From assembly GCF_009900715.1 (NCBI RefSeq), contig NZ_JAAAJC010000001.1, forward strand, positions 1,320,277-1,384,276: 64,000 nt of DNA. Reading direction: 5' to 3'. The notes beneath the pieces were generated by a model. The model was not told the origin of the DNA, ran no database searches, and was given only the letters and a program-made list of their open reading frames with translations. Source of the DNA: Halococcus salsus (GTDB lineage Archaea; Halobacteriota; Halobacteria; Halobacteriales; Halococcaceae). Position 1 is the stretch's first letter, and every line of letters starts with the position of its first letter. A program made the position numbers and the translations under genes. Positions 18,283-26,541 of this stretch are shown one piece after another.

Positions 18283-18885
18283 TCAGGAGCTCGGGGCGGG
18301 TTTGACCTTCGGAGAATCACGTTTCGATGTGATCGAACTTGCCACGAGTTCCCCGTACTCCGCAGCCGAGTACTCACCGGCATTGTACCGCGCTGCGTAC
18401 TCACTCGAGATCTCGACGAAACCGACCGTCGAGGACCGTGCGTTGGTGATCGTGACGTCGAGCGCTGTCGTGGTTCGATCCGCCGAGACGAGTGCCGCGT
18501 ACGCCCCGGCGACCAGTCCGAGTTCGTGAAGGACACCCCTGTTTCGACGTGTCTGGTTTCTGTATTCTAATTTCAGTACGTCGTATCGCTCACTAAATGA
18601 ACCGACCTCGATACCCGCCGCTTCGATTTCCGCCGTGAACTCATCGTTGGTGGTGAGATCTTCGCCGGCGAGTTCGGTGATGCCGGTCTCGAGCACCGTC
18701 GTCCGCTTCTTGACGGGGACCTCCGGAACGACTTCGGAGAGCGGGACCTTCTCGTTCGACGGGAACTCACGACCGATCTCCTCGGTACAGCCGGCGAGGG
18801 CCGACACACCGAGAACGGCCCCCCACCGAAGCAGCGCTCGCCGGGAAGCCGGTCGTATACCGTCCGACGATCGCGAGCCTTCCAT
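18283..18885 (-). CDS. Tat-exported lipoprotein of unknown function
   Basis: 200 residues. The N-terminus has a twin-arginine motif (ASRRALLRWG, R15-R16), a hydrophobic core, and a lipobox ending SALAGC with C33, so the folded protein should be exported by Tat and lipid-anchored. The mature part begins with an acidic stretch, then about 150 residues with mixed helix and strand, including LDVTITNARSSTVGFVEIS, which may be a small beta domain. I do not recognise a family. It is divergent from the CPA1 antiporter, with 87 bases between starts. Confidence 0.7.
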   Translation of the reverse strand: MEGSRSSDGIRPASRRALLRWGAVLGVSALAGCTEEIGREFPSNEKVPLSEVVPEVPVKKRTTVLETGITELAGEDLTTNDEFTAEIEAAGIEVGSFSERYDVLKLEYRNQTRRNRGVLHELGLVAGAYAALVSADRTTTALDVTITNARSSTVGFVEISSEYAARYNAGEYSAAEYGELVASSITSKRDSPKVKPAPSS

Positions 18886-18972
18886 ACTGTGTCTGCGGAT
18901 TCACCGACTATAGATGTTCGACTGGCACTCTCCGGGGTCACGCTTTTTCAACCTCCTCTCGATTCGTGAAGA

Positions 18973-20229
18973 GTGGTCGTAGAACTCTACACTGTTGGGC
19001 TGGTCGCGGTCGGTCTCACGTTGCTCGGTGTCGGCGTCCTGCCTCGTTTCATCGGCGATCGGGCGGTCTCGATGCCGATCTTCTTCGTCGGGTTCGGGGT
19101 CGTCCTCTTCTCGCTTCCGTTCGTGCCGTTCGTGCCCGACCCGCTCGAACAGGGCGAGAGCGCCGAGCACCTCGCCGAGTTCGGCGTCATCATCGCTTTG
19201 ATGGCGCTCGGTCTGAAGATCGACCGCCGACCCGGGATCGCCGAGTGGTCGGTGGTGTGGCGACTCCTCGCGGTCACGATGCCGCTCTCGATCGCCGGTG
19301 CCGCGCTGTTGGGCTGGTGGACGCTCGGATTGGTGGTCCCGACCGCAGTGCTTCTGGGGGCGGTCATCGCACCGACCGATCCGGTGTTGGCGTCGGAAGC
19401 ACAAGTGGGCGAACCGGGAAAGGGATTCGCCGAGGACCACGACCGACCGGAGGATCACGAGAAGGAGGTCCGTTTTGCGCTCTCGACGGAGGCAGGACTG
19501 AACGATGGACTGGCCTTCCCGTTCACCAATCTGGCCATCGCGCTCGCGCTGGTCGGTCTCGCCCCGAGCAACTGGCTGGGCGAGTGGTTGCTGGTCGACG
19601 TGGTCTACAAGATCGCCGTCGGAACGCTCGCCGGCATCGTCCTCGGGTGGATACTGGCCCGGATCATCTTCATCACCGTTCCGGAGACCCAGGTCGCCAA
19701 TTCCGTTCAGGGGATCGAAGCGCTCGCGGGCACGCTCATCGCCTACGGGGCGACGGAGGTCGTGGGTGGATACGGGTTCATCGCGGTGTTCGTCGCCGCG
19801 ACGATGGTCCGGAACTACGAGCGAACCCACGAGTACAACGACTCCCTCCACGACGTCACGGAGTTCACCGAACAGGCGGTGATGGCCCTCATCATGGTGC
19901 TGTTCGGCGGGGCACTCGTCGGCGGCCTCCTTGAACCGTTGACGACCGAGGCGATCGTGGTCGCCCTCGTGATCGTTTTCGTCCTCAGACCGCTCGCCGG
20001 CTTCGTCGGGTTGCTCGGCTCCGGACACGACCGAGCGGAGACGGCCGCGATAGCCTTCTTCGGCATCCGTGGTCTCGGGTCCTTCTATTACCTCTCGTAC
20101 GGGCTGAACCACGGGGTGTTCCCGGATGCCGACATGCTCTGGGCCCTCGTCGGCGTGATCGTCCTCATCTCGGTCGTCGTCCACGGGATCAGCGCGACAC
20201 CGGTCATGTCCCTGGTCGAATCCGAGTGA
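18973..20229 (+). CDS. CPA1-type Na+(K+)/H+ antiporter
   Basis: 418 residues from a GTG. About 12 helices form the NhaP/CPA1 fold. Helix 5-6 has the substrate-site motif GAVIAPTDPVLASE, followed by the discontinuous helix region with GLNDGLAFPFTNLAIAL, the ND/TD pattern of electroneutral Na+/H+ exchangers. A charged loop (about residues 140-168, with EDHDRPEDHEKEVR) separates the two halves. Near the end, FFGIRGLGSFYYLSY is conserved in the family. It probably contributes to sodium or pH homeostasis next to the NhaC gene. Confidence 0.9.
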   Translation: MVVELYTVGLVAVGLTLLGVGVLPRFIGDRAVSMPIFFVGFGVVLFSLPFVPFVPDPLEQGESAEHLAEFGVIIALMALGLKIDRRPGIAEWSVVWRLLAVTMPLSIAGAALLGWWTLGLVVPTAVLLGAVIAPTDPVLASEAQVGEPGKGFAEDHDRPEDHEKEVRFALSTEAGLNDGLAFPFTNLAIALALVGLAPSNWLGEWLLVDVVYKIAVGTLAGIVLGWILARIIFITVPETQVANSVQGIEALAGTLIAYGATEVVGGYGFIAVFVAATMVRNYERTHEYNDSLHDVTEFTEQAVMALIMVLFGGALVGGLLEPLTTEAIVVALVIVFVLRPLAGFVGLLGSGHDRAETAAIAFFGIRGLGSFYYLSYGLNHGVFPDADMLWALVGVIVLISVVVHGISATPVMSLVESE

Positions 20230-20426
20230 CGAGCCATCTCGGCCCTTTCCAGCAGGGTTGCGCTGCGTGTCGGTGACGGAGGGTATCACCCGACGACTAC
20301 GCTACTGGTCGGACCGAACGAGTACAACTCGAACGTGACCGCCTCACCTGAAGAAAGAACGACAACGACTTCTCGGACGTCCTTCGAGGAGGACGGGTCG
20401 CTCTCGTCTCGTTACTGAGGCCGAAG

Positions 20427-20963
20427 TCAGGAACTCCGCTCGTCCTCGACGTCGTACATATCCTCGTCGAGGTCGTAGTAACTCTCGTCCGTGGTGGTCT
20501 CTCGGGTCCGACCCTGTCCCTCGAAACCGGTGTCACTCCGTGTGTTGCCGAGGGTGCCGCCGACCTGGACGTTGAGGGAGCCATCCCGGAGTTTCTCGCG
20601 GACGGACGGGGTGATCACCCAGCGTTTGAGCGCAACCCGCAGGGGAGCACGCGTGAAGGGAATCACGAACAGGAACCCGGTGAGGTCGGTCAACAGCCCC
20701 GGCGTGATGAGGAAGCCGCCGCCGAGGATGATGAGCACACCGTCCAGGAGCTCGTCGGTCGGGGCCTCGAAGTTCTGGAGCCGTCGTTGGAGCCGCTGGA
20801 GCGTGGCGCGGCCCTCGCTGCGCACCAGCAACGACCCGACGAGGGCGGTCAGCACGACGAGACCGATGGTCAGGAGCGCGCCGATCTGCCCCGCCACGAT
20901 GAGCAGAACGAACGCGTCGGCCAACGCGAGTATGAGAGCCACAAGCAGCAACCGGCCAAACAT
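20427..20963 (-). CDS. FxsA family membrane protein
   Basis: 178 residues. The N-terminal 110 residues match FxsA: two close hydrophobic hairpins (LLLVALILALADAFVLLIV and IGLVVLTALVGSLLVRS), then the signature with GGGFLITPGLLTDLTGFLF. The rest is a polar cytosolic tail ending in Asp, Glu and Tyr. In E. coli, FxsA affects phage T7 exclusion by F plasmids, but its molecular role is not known. The gene stands alone, with 197 bases to the preceding antiporter and 120 to the next gene. Confidence 0.85.
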   Translation of the reverse strand: MFGRLLLVALILALADAFVLLIVAGQIGALLTIGLVVLTALVGSLLVRSEGRATLQRLQRRLQNFEAPTDELLDGVLIILGGGFLITPGLLTDLTGFLFVIPFTRAPLRVALKRWVITPSVREKLRDGSLNVQVGGTLGNTRSDTGFEGQGRTRETTTDESYYDLDEDMYDVEDERSS

Positions 20964-21083
20964 ACCCGGTGTAGATACCAGGCGTGGAAAACGATTGCCC
21001 CTACCGCCGAACCGGTCGTCGTGATGGGTGCTACGAGAGCGGTCACGACTAACCTCGCTTTCGGTGGTGATCCCGATCTCCTC

Positions 21084-21662
21084 TTACAATCCGGTCAGGA
21101 CGGGAAGAAGGACGTTCGAGAGGGCATGCATCACCCAACCGGGGAGGATGCTCTCCGAGCGGTAACGAAGCCAGCCGAGAAGCCAGCCGACGAGTACCTG
21201 AACCACGACGAGCGCTCCAAGACGCCGGTCGACCAGCACGAGCGGCGAATGAAACAAACCAAAGACGAGGGCTTGCACGGTGTTTCCAACCACGAACCGA
21301 TAACGGCGCAGCAGGAACCCACCGAGGTATCCTCTGAAGAACAGTTCTTCGGGGAAGGTCACGAGAACGACTTGATACAACACGGTAGACGAGACCGCGG
21401 CCAGACTCAGATGTGTGGTGCTCGACAGAGCAACACTCACGTTGGGGTCTCGTATGACCGCTGGCGGTACGAACTGCACGGCTCCCCAGAACAGCACGGT
21501 GAACGGGACCAGTAGTCCAAGACTCCACCCGAGATACTGCCGCGAACAAACCCGCAACCCGAGTTCGTCAAGCGCTTTCCCCGCGTCGCCGTTTCGCCAT
21601 CGACGAAGGAGATGTCCAAGCGGAAGCAGGCCAAACAGGACCGGTGCAAGGGGAATATTCAT
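21084..21662 (-). CDS. CPBP-family intramembrane metalloprotease
   Basis: 192 residues and 5-6 helices. The CPBP/Abi motif 1 is EELFFRGYL (E105, E106, R110), motif 2 is FGLFHSP with H138, and motif 3 is the C-terminal HALSN. These residues form the metal-dependent glutamyl active site of the Rce1-like proteases, so the protein is probably catalytically intact. Substrates of haloarchaeal members are unknown. A second CPBP protease lies at 56.4-57.1 kb; the two are not close paralogues. Confidence 0.87.
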   Translation of the reverse strand: MNIPLAPVLFGLLPLGHLLRRWRNGDAGKALDELGLRVCSRQYLGWSLGLLVPFTVLFWGAVQFVPPAVIRDPNVSVALSSTTHLSLAAVSSTVLYQVVLVTFPEELFFRGYLGGFLLRRYRFVVGNTVQALVFGLFHSPLVLVDRRLGALVVVQVLVGWLLGWLRYRSESILPGWVMHALSNVLLPVLTGL

Positions 21663-21839
21663 CGTTCGAAAACGGGGTACCCTGTGTGGTGGGGTTACCG
21701 CTATGGAGTAAGTACGTTGCTATCCGATCGTCACAACGCAGTTACCGCCGACGATAGCGTACTGGCCGTTCACCGCCGTCGTTTCGCGAGGTGAGTGCTG
21801 TTTCGCCCGCAAGTGAGTGCCTTGGCGGGCTGTACCGCT

Positions 21840-22007
21840 TCAACCCACCAGACGAGACAGGAGTATCGCCAAGATGCTGACGCTGATACCCACGAGTACC
21901 ACGAAGGTGTCGCCGCTCGTGCCCAAGAGCCCGACCAGTGTGAACTGCATTCCGAGGAGCGTTCCCGCAACCATCGTTCCCGCACGCTGGACGGCCTTCG
22001 CTGACAT
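21840..22007 (-). CDS. Small two-helix membrane protein
   Basis: 55 residues from MSAKAVQRAG. Two hydrophobic segments (about 12-29 and 34-52) are joined by GTSGD, forming a short hairpin in the membrane. No family is recognised. It is flanked by short non-coding gaps and its codon use agrees with neighbours, which is why I accept it as a gene. An in-frame start at 22031 would add eight mostly basic residues. Confidence 0.5.
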   Translation of the reverse strand: MSAKAVQRAGTMVAGTLLGMQFTLVGLLGTSGDTFVVLVGISVSILAILLSRLVG

Positions 22008-22173
22008 ATCCTGAAGGCTACGTCGTCTCACCTATAGAGCTTGCTTTCAGTCCGCTGCTGTCGTGCTGAGTGCGATGCACGCTGCTAGCGAAGGGGAGTT
22101 CGAGTGGCGGGGCTGATCGTCCTCTTACGAGTTCGAACCGACGTCGAGCACGGCACCGACTCGGAATCGCTCG

Positions 22174-23412
22174 TCACGTCGCGAGGGAGACCAACGTCTC
22201 CGCGAGTGCCTGCGTTGCTACCGAGCAATCGTTCCAGTCCGTCCACTCCCGGGGACTGTGTGAGACCCCGTCTCGGGAGGGCGCGAACAACAGCCCCCCA
22301 TCGGTTACGCTCGCGACGTGCATCGTGTCGTGGAAGGCCCCGGAGTGCATCTCCAACGTCTCTATCCCCGCCGCTTCACACGCCGAGTGGGCGACCTCGC
22401 GACACCGCTCGTCCATCGACACCGGCCGAACGTCGAACTCGCGCTCGAACCCCGTGGTGACGCTTCGCTCGGTGGCGATCCGATCGAGGCTTCGTCGGGC
22501 CCGGTCGACCATCTCGTCGATCGAATCGTACTCGATGCTACGGATGTCGAGGCTCATCTCGACCCGCCCGGGAACGATGTTCGTCGCGTTCGGTTCGGCG
22601 TTTATCGTTCCGACCGTTCCGACCGCGGTACCCTCCGCCGAACTCCGCTCCCGGGCGATCCGCTCGAACTCGACGATGAACTCCCCGGCGGCGCTCAAGG
22701 CGTCGGCTCGCTCGTCCATCGCGGTCGTCCCAGCGTGGTTCGCCTCGCCATCGATGGTCACCTCGCAGTGGGTTATGCCGGTGATCGTGGTAACGACGCC
22801 GACCGGAACGTCCGCCGTTTCGAGGCGCTCGCCCTGCTCGATGTGAAGTTCGACCCACGCGTCCCACGCCGCCGCATCGACTCGGTCGGTACCGTTGTAG
22901 CCTATCTCCGAGAGTGCCGTCTCGAGCGTGATACCGGTGTCGTCGGTCAGTTGGAGCGCGCTCTCCACCGATCGGCTCCCGGCAGCGACCGACGACCCCA
23001 GCGTTCCCCCGGCGAACCGCTGACCCTCCTCTTCGGTGAAACAGACGACTTCGAGGGGATGGGTCGGTTCGATTTCCGCGTTCTGTATCGTTCGAACGGC
23101 TTCGAGCGCTCCGTAGACGCCCAGTGGTCCATCGAAGATACCACCTTCCGGTACCGAGTCGAGATGGCTCCCCGTCGCGATCGGTTTCCCGTCGGCACCG
23201 GGTGGTGACCAGCGCCCGGCGATGTTGCCGACCGGGTCGACGCGGACGTCGAGGCCGGCTTGCTCCAACCGCTCGACGAACCGATCGCGCGCTCGTCGGT
23301 TCGGCTCGGTCCCCGCGAACACGGTTCGGCCCTGCCCTTCTTCGACGTCAATCCCCCCGAAGGACGCGTTCGCCTCGATATCCTCCCGGAGACGTTCGCC
23401 ATCGACGTTCAT
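22174..23412 (-). CDS. Zn-dependent M20-type amidohydrolase (allantoate / N-carbamoyl amino acid family)
   Basis: 412 residues of the AllC/HyuC/PydB family, which cleaves ureido or carbamoyl amide bonds. Metal-site motifs are clear: GSHLDSVPEGGIFDG (H83, D94), the catalytic FTEEEGQRF (E128/E129), ELHIEQG, and the terminal SHSPREWT. The lid domain has GEANHAGTTAMDERADAL. Members act on allantoate, N-carbamoyl amino acids or ureidopropionate, and sequence alone does not separate these. No purine-degradation genes are in the window. The gene stands just upstream of the betaine/C1 island, so use in nitrogen scavenging is possible. Confidence 0.87.
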   Translation of the reverse strand: MNVDGERLREDIEANASFGGIDVEEGQGRTVFAGTEPNRRARDRFVERLEQAGLDVRVDPVGNIAGRWSPPGADGKPIATGSHLDSVPEGGIFDGPLGVYGALEAVRTIQNAEIEPTHPLEVVCFTEEEGQRFAGGTLGSSVAAGSRSVESALQLTDDTGITLETALSEIGYNGTDRVDAAAWDAWVELHIEQGERLETADVPVGVVTTITGITHCEVTIDGEANHAGTTAMDERADALSAAGEFIVEFERIARERSSAEGTAVGTVGTINAEPNATNIVPGRVEMSLDIRSIEYDSIDEMVDRARRSLDRIATERSVTTGFEREFDVRPVSMDERCREVAHSACEAAGIETLEMHSGAFHDTMHVASVTDGGLLFAPSRDGVSHSPREWTDWNDCSVATQALAETLVSLAT

Positions 23413-23569
23413 GTGGAACCTTCAGCCGCTTGGGGTATTATACGCTACTGTTTCAGCAGGCGCTAATACCACAGTCTCCAGGCTGTGGATACAGCGCCGT
23501 AAGCTCTCTTTCACTTTCAGTCCGCACACCGACCGCTTAACCCTTTGACCGCCCAATGTAGAGGTATCG

Positions 23570-23901
23570 GAGGCGGTCCATCCGCCACCCAATAAGACAG
23601 TATCCGACAACCCACCGAACACGGCGAACGACCTTCGCCGGGAGTTCCGTGGGCCGGTCAAAAAGGTACTCCCGAATCCGCCGACGAACGCTCCGAAGCC
23701 CGACGGAAACGCCGGGGACGGACGTTCCGAGGATAAGGATAACGGCTGCTTGGCACAGCCAGCGGTTGTCCGCTCCGCGATGGGTTCAATCCCCGACAAG
23801 GACGGTCCACCCGCGAACCTGAAACTCCCAAACCAGCGCGGTGCGGTGCGGTGCGGTGTGGGCGTGGGATTCCACGTCGTTCACGGCGTGGAGGATGTCA
23901 A
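23570..23901 (+). mobile_element. Remnant right end of an IS1341-type (TnpB-only) element
   Basis: The reading EDKDNGCLAQPAV at about 23731-23769 aligns with HEDRSTGWLAQPAV at the C-terminus of the intact TnpB at 48.6 kb. The bases gcttggcacagccagcggtt are nearly identical in both. Downstream both have gcgaacct, then a hairpin with a gttca loop (23872-23891) and aggatgtcaa. Everything 5-prime of this is missing, and a small GTGCG tandem repeat (about 23837-23860) sits inside. In living elements this part also encodes the guide (omega) RNA, so a solo guide-RNA locus is possible. Confidence 0.6.
23837..23860 (+). repeat. Short GTGCG tandem repeat
   Basis: About four consecutive gtgcg units inside the decayed IS1341-type right end. 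Too short for a CRISPR, and probably a slippage product in the non-coding remnant. Confidence 0.5.
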
Positions 23902-23986
23902 TCTTCTGTCGGCACTCGCGTCACGTTCGAAGCCGGTCGAATCGGCGATCCGACGTGAGCCGAGCGAAGGACCATCGAACCCCCTC

Positions 23987-25711
23987 TCAATCGTCGGTCG
24001 TCGCGCTCTCGTCCGAGACGTCGGTGACGACGTCGTCACCGGAGGAGGTCACGGCTATGTCCTCGTCGTCGCGGATCTCCTCGATGTAGTCCCGGAACGC
24101 CTCCGATTCGAGGATCTCGTACTCGTTCTTGAGCCCGAGATAAACCGTATAGCACATCACGAGGAGGACCACGGCGAACGGAAGCCCGGTCGTGACCGCG
24201 GCGGTCTGGAGCGCACCGAGACCGCCGGCGTAGAGCAACACCGCCGCGACGAGCCCCTCGGTGAGCGCCCAGAAGATCCGCTGTACCTTCGGGACGTCGT
24301 GCTTCCCGCCGGAGGTGAGGTGGTCGATGACCAACGAACCCGAATCCGAGGACGTGACGAAGAAGGTGACCACAAGGAGCGTGGCGAGAACCGATGCGGC
24401 CGCCCCGAACGGGTACTGGGAGAGCATCGAGAACATCGCGATGGCCTGCCCCTGGTTCGAGAGCGCGGCCAGGATGCCGCCGCCACCGAGTTGGGCGAAC
24501 AGCGCGCTCCCGCCGAACGCCGAGAGCCAGAGGAACGAGAACAGCGAGGGCAACACGAGCACCCCGGCGACGAACTCACGGACCGTCCGCCCCTTCGAGA
24601 TCCGCGCGATGAACATCCCCACGAACGGCGACCAGGAGATCCACCAGCCCCAGTAGAAGATCGTCCACGACCCAAGGAAGTCCTGTGCGGACTGGCCCGC
24701 GAACGCTCCTGTGTAGAGGCTCAATCCAGGTAGGTTGACGAAGTAGGTACCGAGACCGTTGACGAGCCCCTTGAAGATGTAGAGCGTCGGCCCGACGACG
24801 ATGAGGAAACCCAGCATGAGGAGCATGAGATAGAGGTTGACCGTGCTCAGGCGTCTGACACCGTCGTCGAGCCCGGCGGCGACCGACGCGGTCGCGATCA
24901 GCGTTATCACGGCGATGAGCACGATCTGTGAGGTGGTCCCGGTCGGCACGCCGGCACCGAACAGCGACCCCGCCACGACGTCGAGCCCCTGGTTCACTTG
25001 GGCGACGCCCAGCCCGAGCGAGGTCGAGAGCCCGAAGAGGGTCGCGAACACCGAGAGAAGGTCGATGACGTGACCCGGCCAGCCGTAGATCCGCTCGCCC
25101 AGCACCGGCCAGAAGATCGACCGAAACGTGAGTGGCAGCCCCCGATTGAACGAGAAGAACGCGAGGCCGAGCCCCACGAGCGCGTAGATCCCCCACGGGT
25201 GGAGCCCCCAGTGGAAGAAGGTCTGGGCGAGCGCGGGGCCCCCGGCAGCGGCGGTACCGGCCTGGGCGCTCCCCGCGAAGAAGGGTGGGATCCCATCGAA
25301 GAAGTACATCGGTTCGGCGACGCTGTAGAACATCAGCCCGATCCCCATGCCGGCGCTGAACAGCATCGCCATCCACGAGAACCGGCTGAACTCGGGTTCG
25401 GCCTCAACGCCACCGATCCGGATCTGGCCGTACTTGCTCACCGCGAAGTACCCCACGACGAGGATGAACAGGGTGACGAGCAGGATGTAGAGCCAACCGA
25501 AGTAGGCGTTGATCCCGTTGAAGAGCCACTCGTAGGCCGCCGATGCCTGGCCGCCGAGCAGTATCGTCGCCGCCACGAACACCACGATGACCGCCAGCGC
25601 GACGGGGAACACCACCGGATGAACGTCGAAGCCGAAGCCCTGATAGTTGGTGTCGCCGGGTTCGCGGTCCGAATCGGGATGGAAGAGCTCCACTTGGAGC
25701 CCCTCGGACAT
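23987..25711 (-). CDS. BCCT family betaine/carnitine/choline transporter
   Basis: 574 residues, 12 helices. Members import quaternary ammonium compounds, usually with Na+ or H+. Visible family parts are the TM3-4 region MGIGLMFYSVAEPMYFFDG, the aromatic substrate box FYWGWWISWSPFVGMFIARISKGRT, and the TM8 glutamate-poor GSALFAQLGGG. The C-terminal tail is acidic (about 45 residues), as in osmosensing BCCT proteins. I start at the ATG of 25711 (MSEGLQVELF), preceded by cggtgag; an upstream ATG at 25813 would add 34 residues. It heads the C1 island: the dehydrogenase upstream on the same strand is separated only by the IS605 element. Confidence 0.9.
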   Translation of the reverse strand: MSEGLQVELFHPDSDREPGDTNYQGFGFDVHPVVFPVALAVIVVFVAATILLGGQASAAYEWLFNGINAYFGWLYILLVTLFILVVGYFAVSKYGQIRIGGVEAEPEFSRFSWMAMLFSAGMGIGLMFYSVAEPMYFFDGIPPFFAGSAQAGTAAAGGPALAQTFFHWGLHPWGIYALVGLGLAFFSFNRGLPLTFRSIFWPVLGERIYGWPGHVIDLLSVFATLFGLSTSLGLGVAQVNQGLDVVAGSLFGAGVPTGTTSQIVLIAVITLIATASVAAGLDDGVRRLSTVNLYLMLLMLGFLIVVGPTLYIFKGLVNGLGTYFVNLPGLSLYTGAFAGQSAQDFLGSWTIFYWGWWISWSPFVGMFIARISKGRTVREFVAGVLVLPSLFSFLWLSAFGGSALFAQLGGGGILAALSNQGQAIAMFSMLSQYPFGAAASVLATLLVVTFFVTSSDSGSLVIDHLTSGGKHDVPKVQRIFWALTEGLVAAVLLYAGGLGALQTAAVTTGLPFAVVLLVMCYTVYLGLKNEYEILESEAFRDYIEEIRDDEDIAVTSSGDDVVTDVSDESATTDD

Positions 25712-26142
25712 CTCACCGCTCGTCTCGCCCCGTTCAGCGTCGGCCACGTTCCTGCTCCAGATACGCTCTATTTCCTGTTCGATGCGACCTGTCCTTGAAC
25801 GATGGGTGTCCAAAACTCGATTTGTGTATCATTGCTTTGTTTGATGACAACATCTTGCCCAGCTCAGAACCTCGGTTTCTCCCCAGGTATCCTAGTTGTG
25901 GGGATGCATCGATTGATGATTATACTCGTGATCCCGGTTCGCACAGCACGTTATAAAAATTGCTGACAATATCCGGCGGTGTTTAAATGGGAATAGGCCA
26001 AGTTCCCTCCCTCAAGGAACGAGCGCAGTGCGGAAGCGAGCGAGTAGGGAGGGGATACAGCCGTAGGCTGCTTCGCTTGGCCCGAATTTCGAGCGACGGC
26101 GCAACTATTATGCAATTGGGTATCCCCATATAGATAAGCCAA
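25712..26142. other. BCCT promoter region and left end of the IS605-type element
   Basis: 431 bases without a gene. AT-rich pieces at about 25918-25966 (attatactcg and cgttataaaaattg) are the best TATA candidates for leftward transcription of the transporter. From about 25970 rightward the sequence belongs to the IS left end, with an imperfect hairpin at 26005-26053. Confidence 0.55.
26005..26053 (+). repeat. Left-end subterminal hairpin of the IS605 element
   Basis: The arms ccctccctc and gagtagggaggg pair with a two-base bulge around a loop of about 28 bases. Position just inside the left boundary and upstream of tnpA is as expected for the TnpA recognition hairpin. Confidence 0.6.
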
Positions 26143-26541
26143 ATGGAGTACGACCTCGATTCGGGAGCACATTCGGTGTATGCCCTGCACTATCACCTGA
26201 TACTGGTGACGAAGTACAGGCAAAACACCTTCACACCCGAACGGGCAGACTTCATGCGGCGCGTGGTCGAAGGGTTCGCCGACAACTACGGCGTCGAAAT
26301 CAAGAACTTCGAGGGCGACCGCGACCACGTTCATATGCTCTTCAAGGCGAAGCCGACCACGGACCTCGTTCGGTTCGTGAACACTCTCAAAGGGTCGTCA
26401 GCGCGGCGAATCAAAAACGAGTTCGACCTTGACCGCGAACTGTGGGGCGACTCGTTTTGGACCGATTCGTACTGCCTGCTTTCAACGGGACAGGTATCGC
26501 TCGACGCCCTCAAACAGTACGTGGAGGACCAGCGCCGATGA
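26143..26541 (+). CDS. tnpA: IS200/IS605 TnpA (HUH single-strand transposase)
   Basis: 132 residues, the normal length of TnpA. The HUH motif is in GDRDHVHMLF (H62, H64), and the catalytic tyrosine is Y126 in LDALKQYVEDQRR. It cuts and rejoins single-stranded DNA at the element ends, working as a dimer and using replication-fork DNA. The N-terminal part SVYALHYHLILVTKYR is typical. The stop overlaps the start of tnpB. All catalytic residues remain, so the protein is probably functional. Confidence 0.95.
   Translation: MEYDLDSGAHSVYALHYHLILVTKYRQNTFTPERADFMRRVVEGFADNYGVEIKNFEGDRDHVHMLFKAKPTTDLVRFVNTLKGSSARRIKNEFDLDRELWGDSFWTDSYCLLSTGQVSLDALKQYVEDQRR

Larger units (their letters stand above)
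23413..23986. other. 574-base gap carrying a decayed IS1341-type 3-prime end
   Basis: There is no intact gene. From about 23570 to 23901 the plus strand resembles the 3-prime part of a solo-TnpB element: a TnpB C-terminus-like reading (EDKDNGCLAQPAV) followed by the same hairpin and gaggatgtcaa end that closes the intact element near 48.7 kb. The left 150 bases are unremarkable. Confidence 0.6.

Noticed and set aside
23837..23860. GTGCG tandem units considered as a CRISPR-like array
   Set aside because: Units are five bases long without spacers, and no cas gene is in the window.
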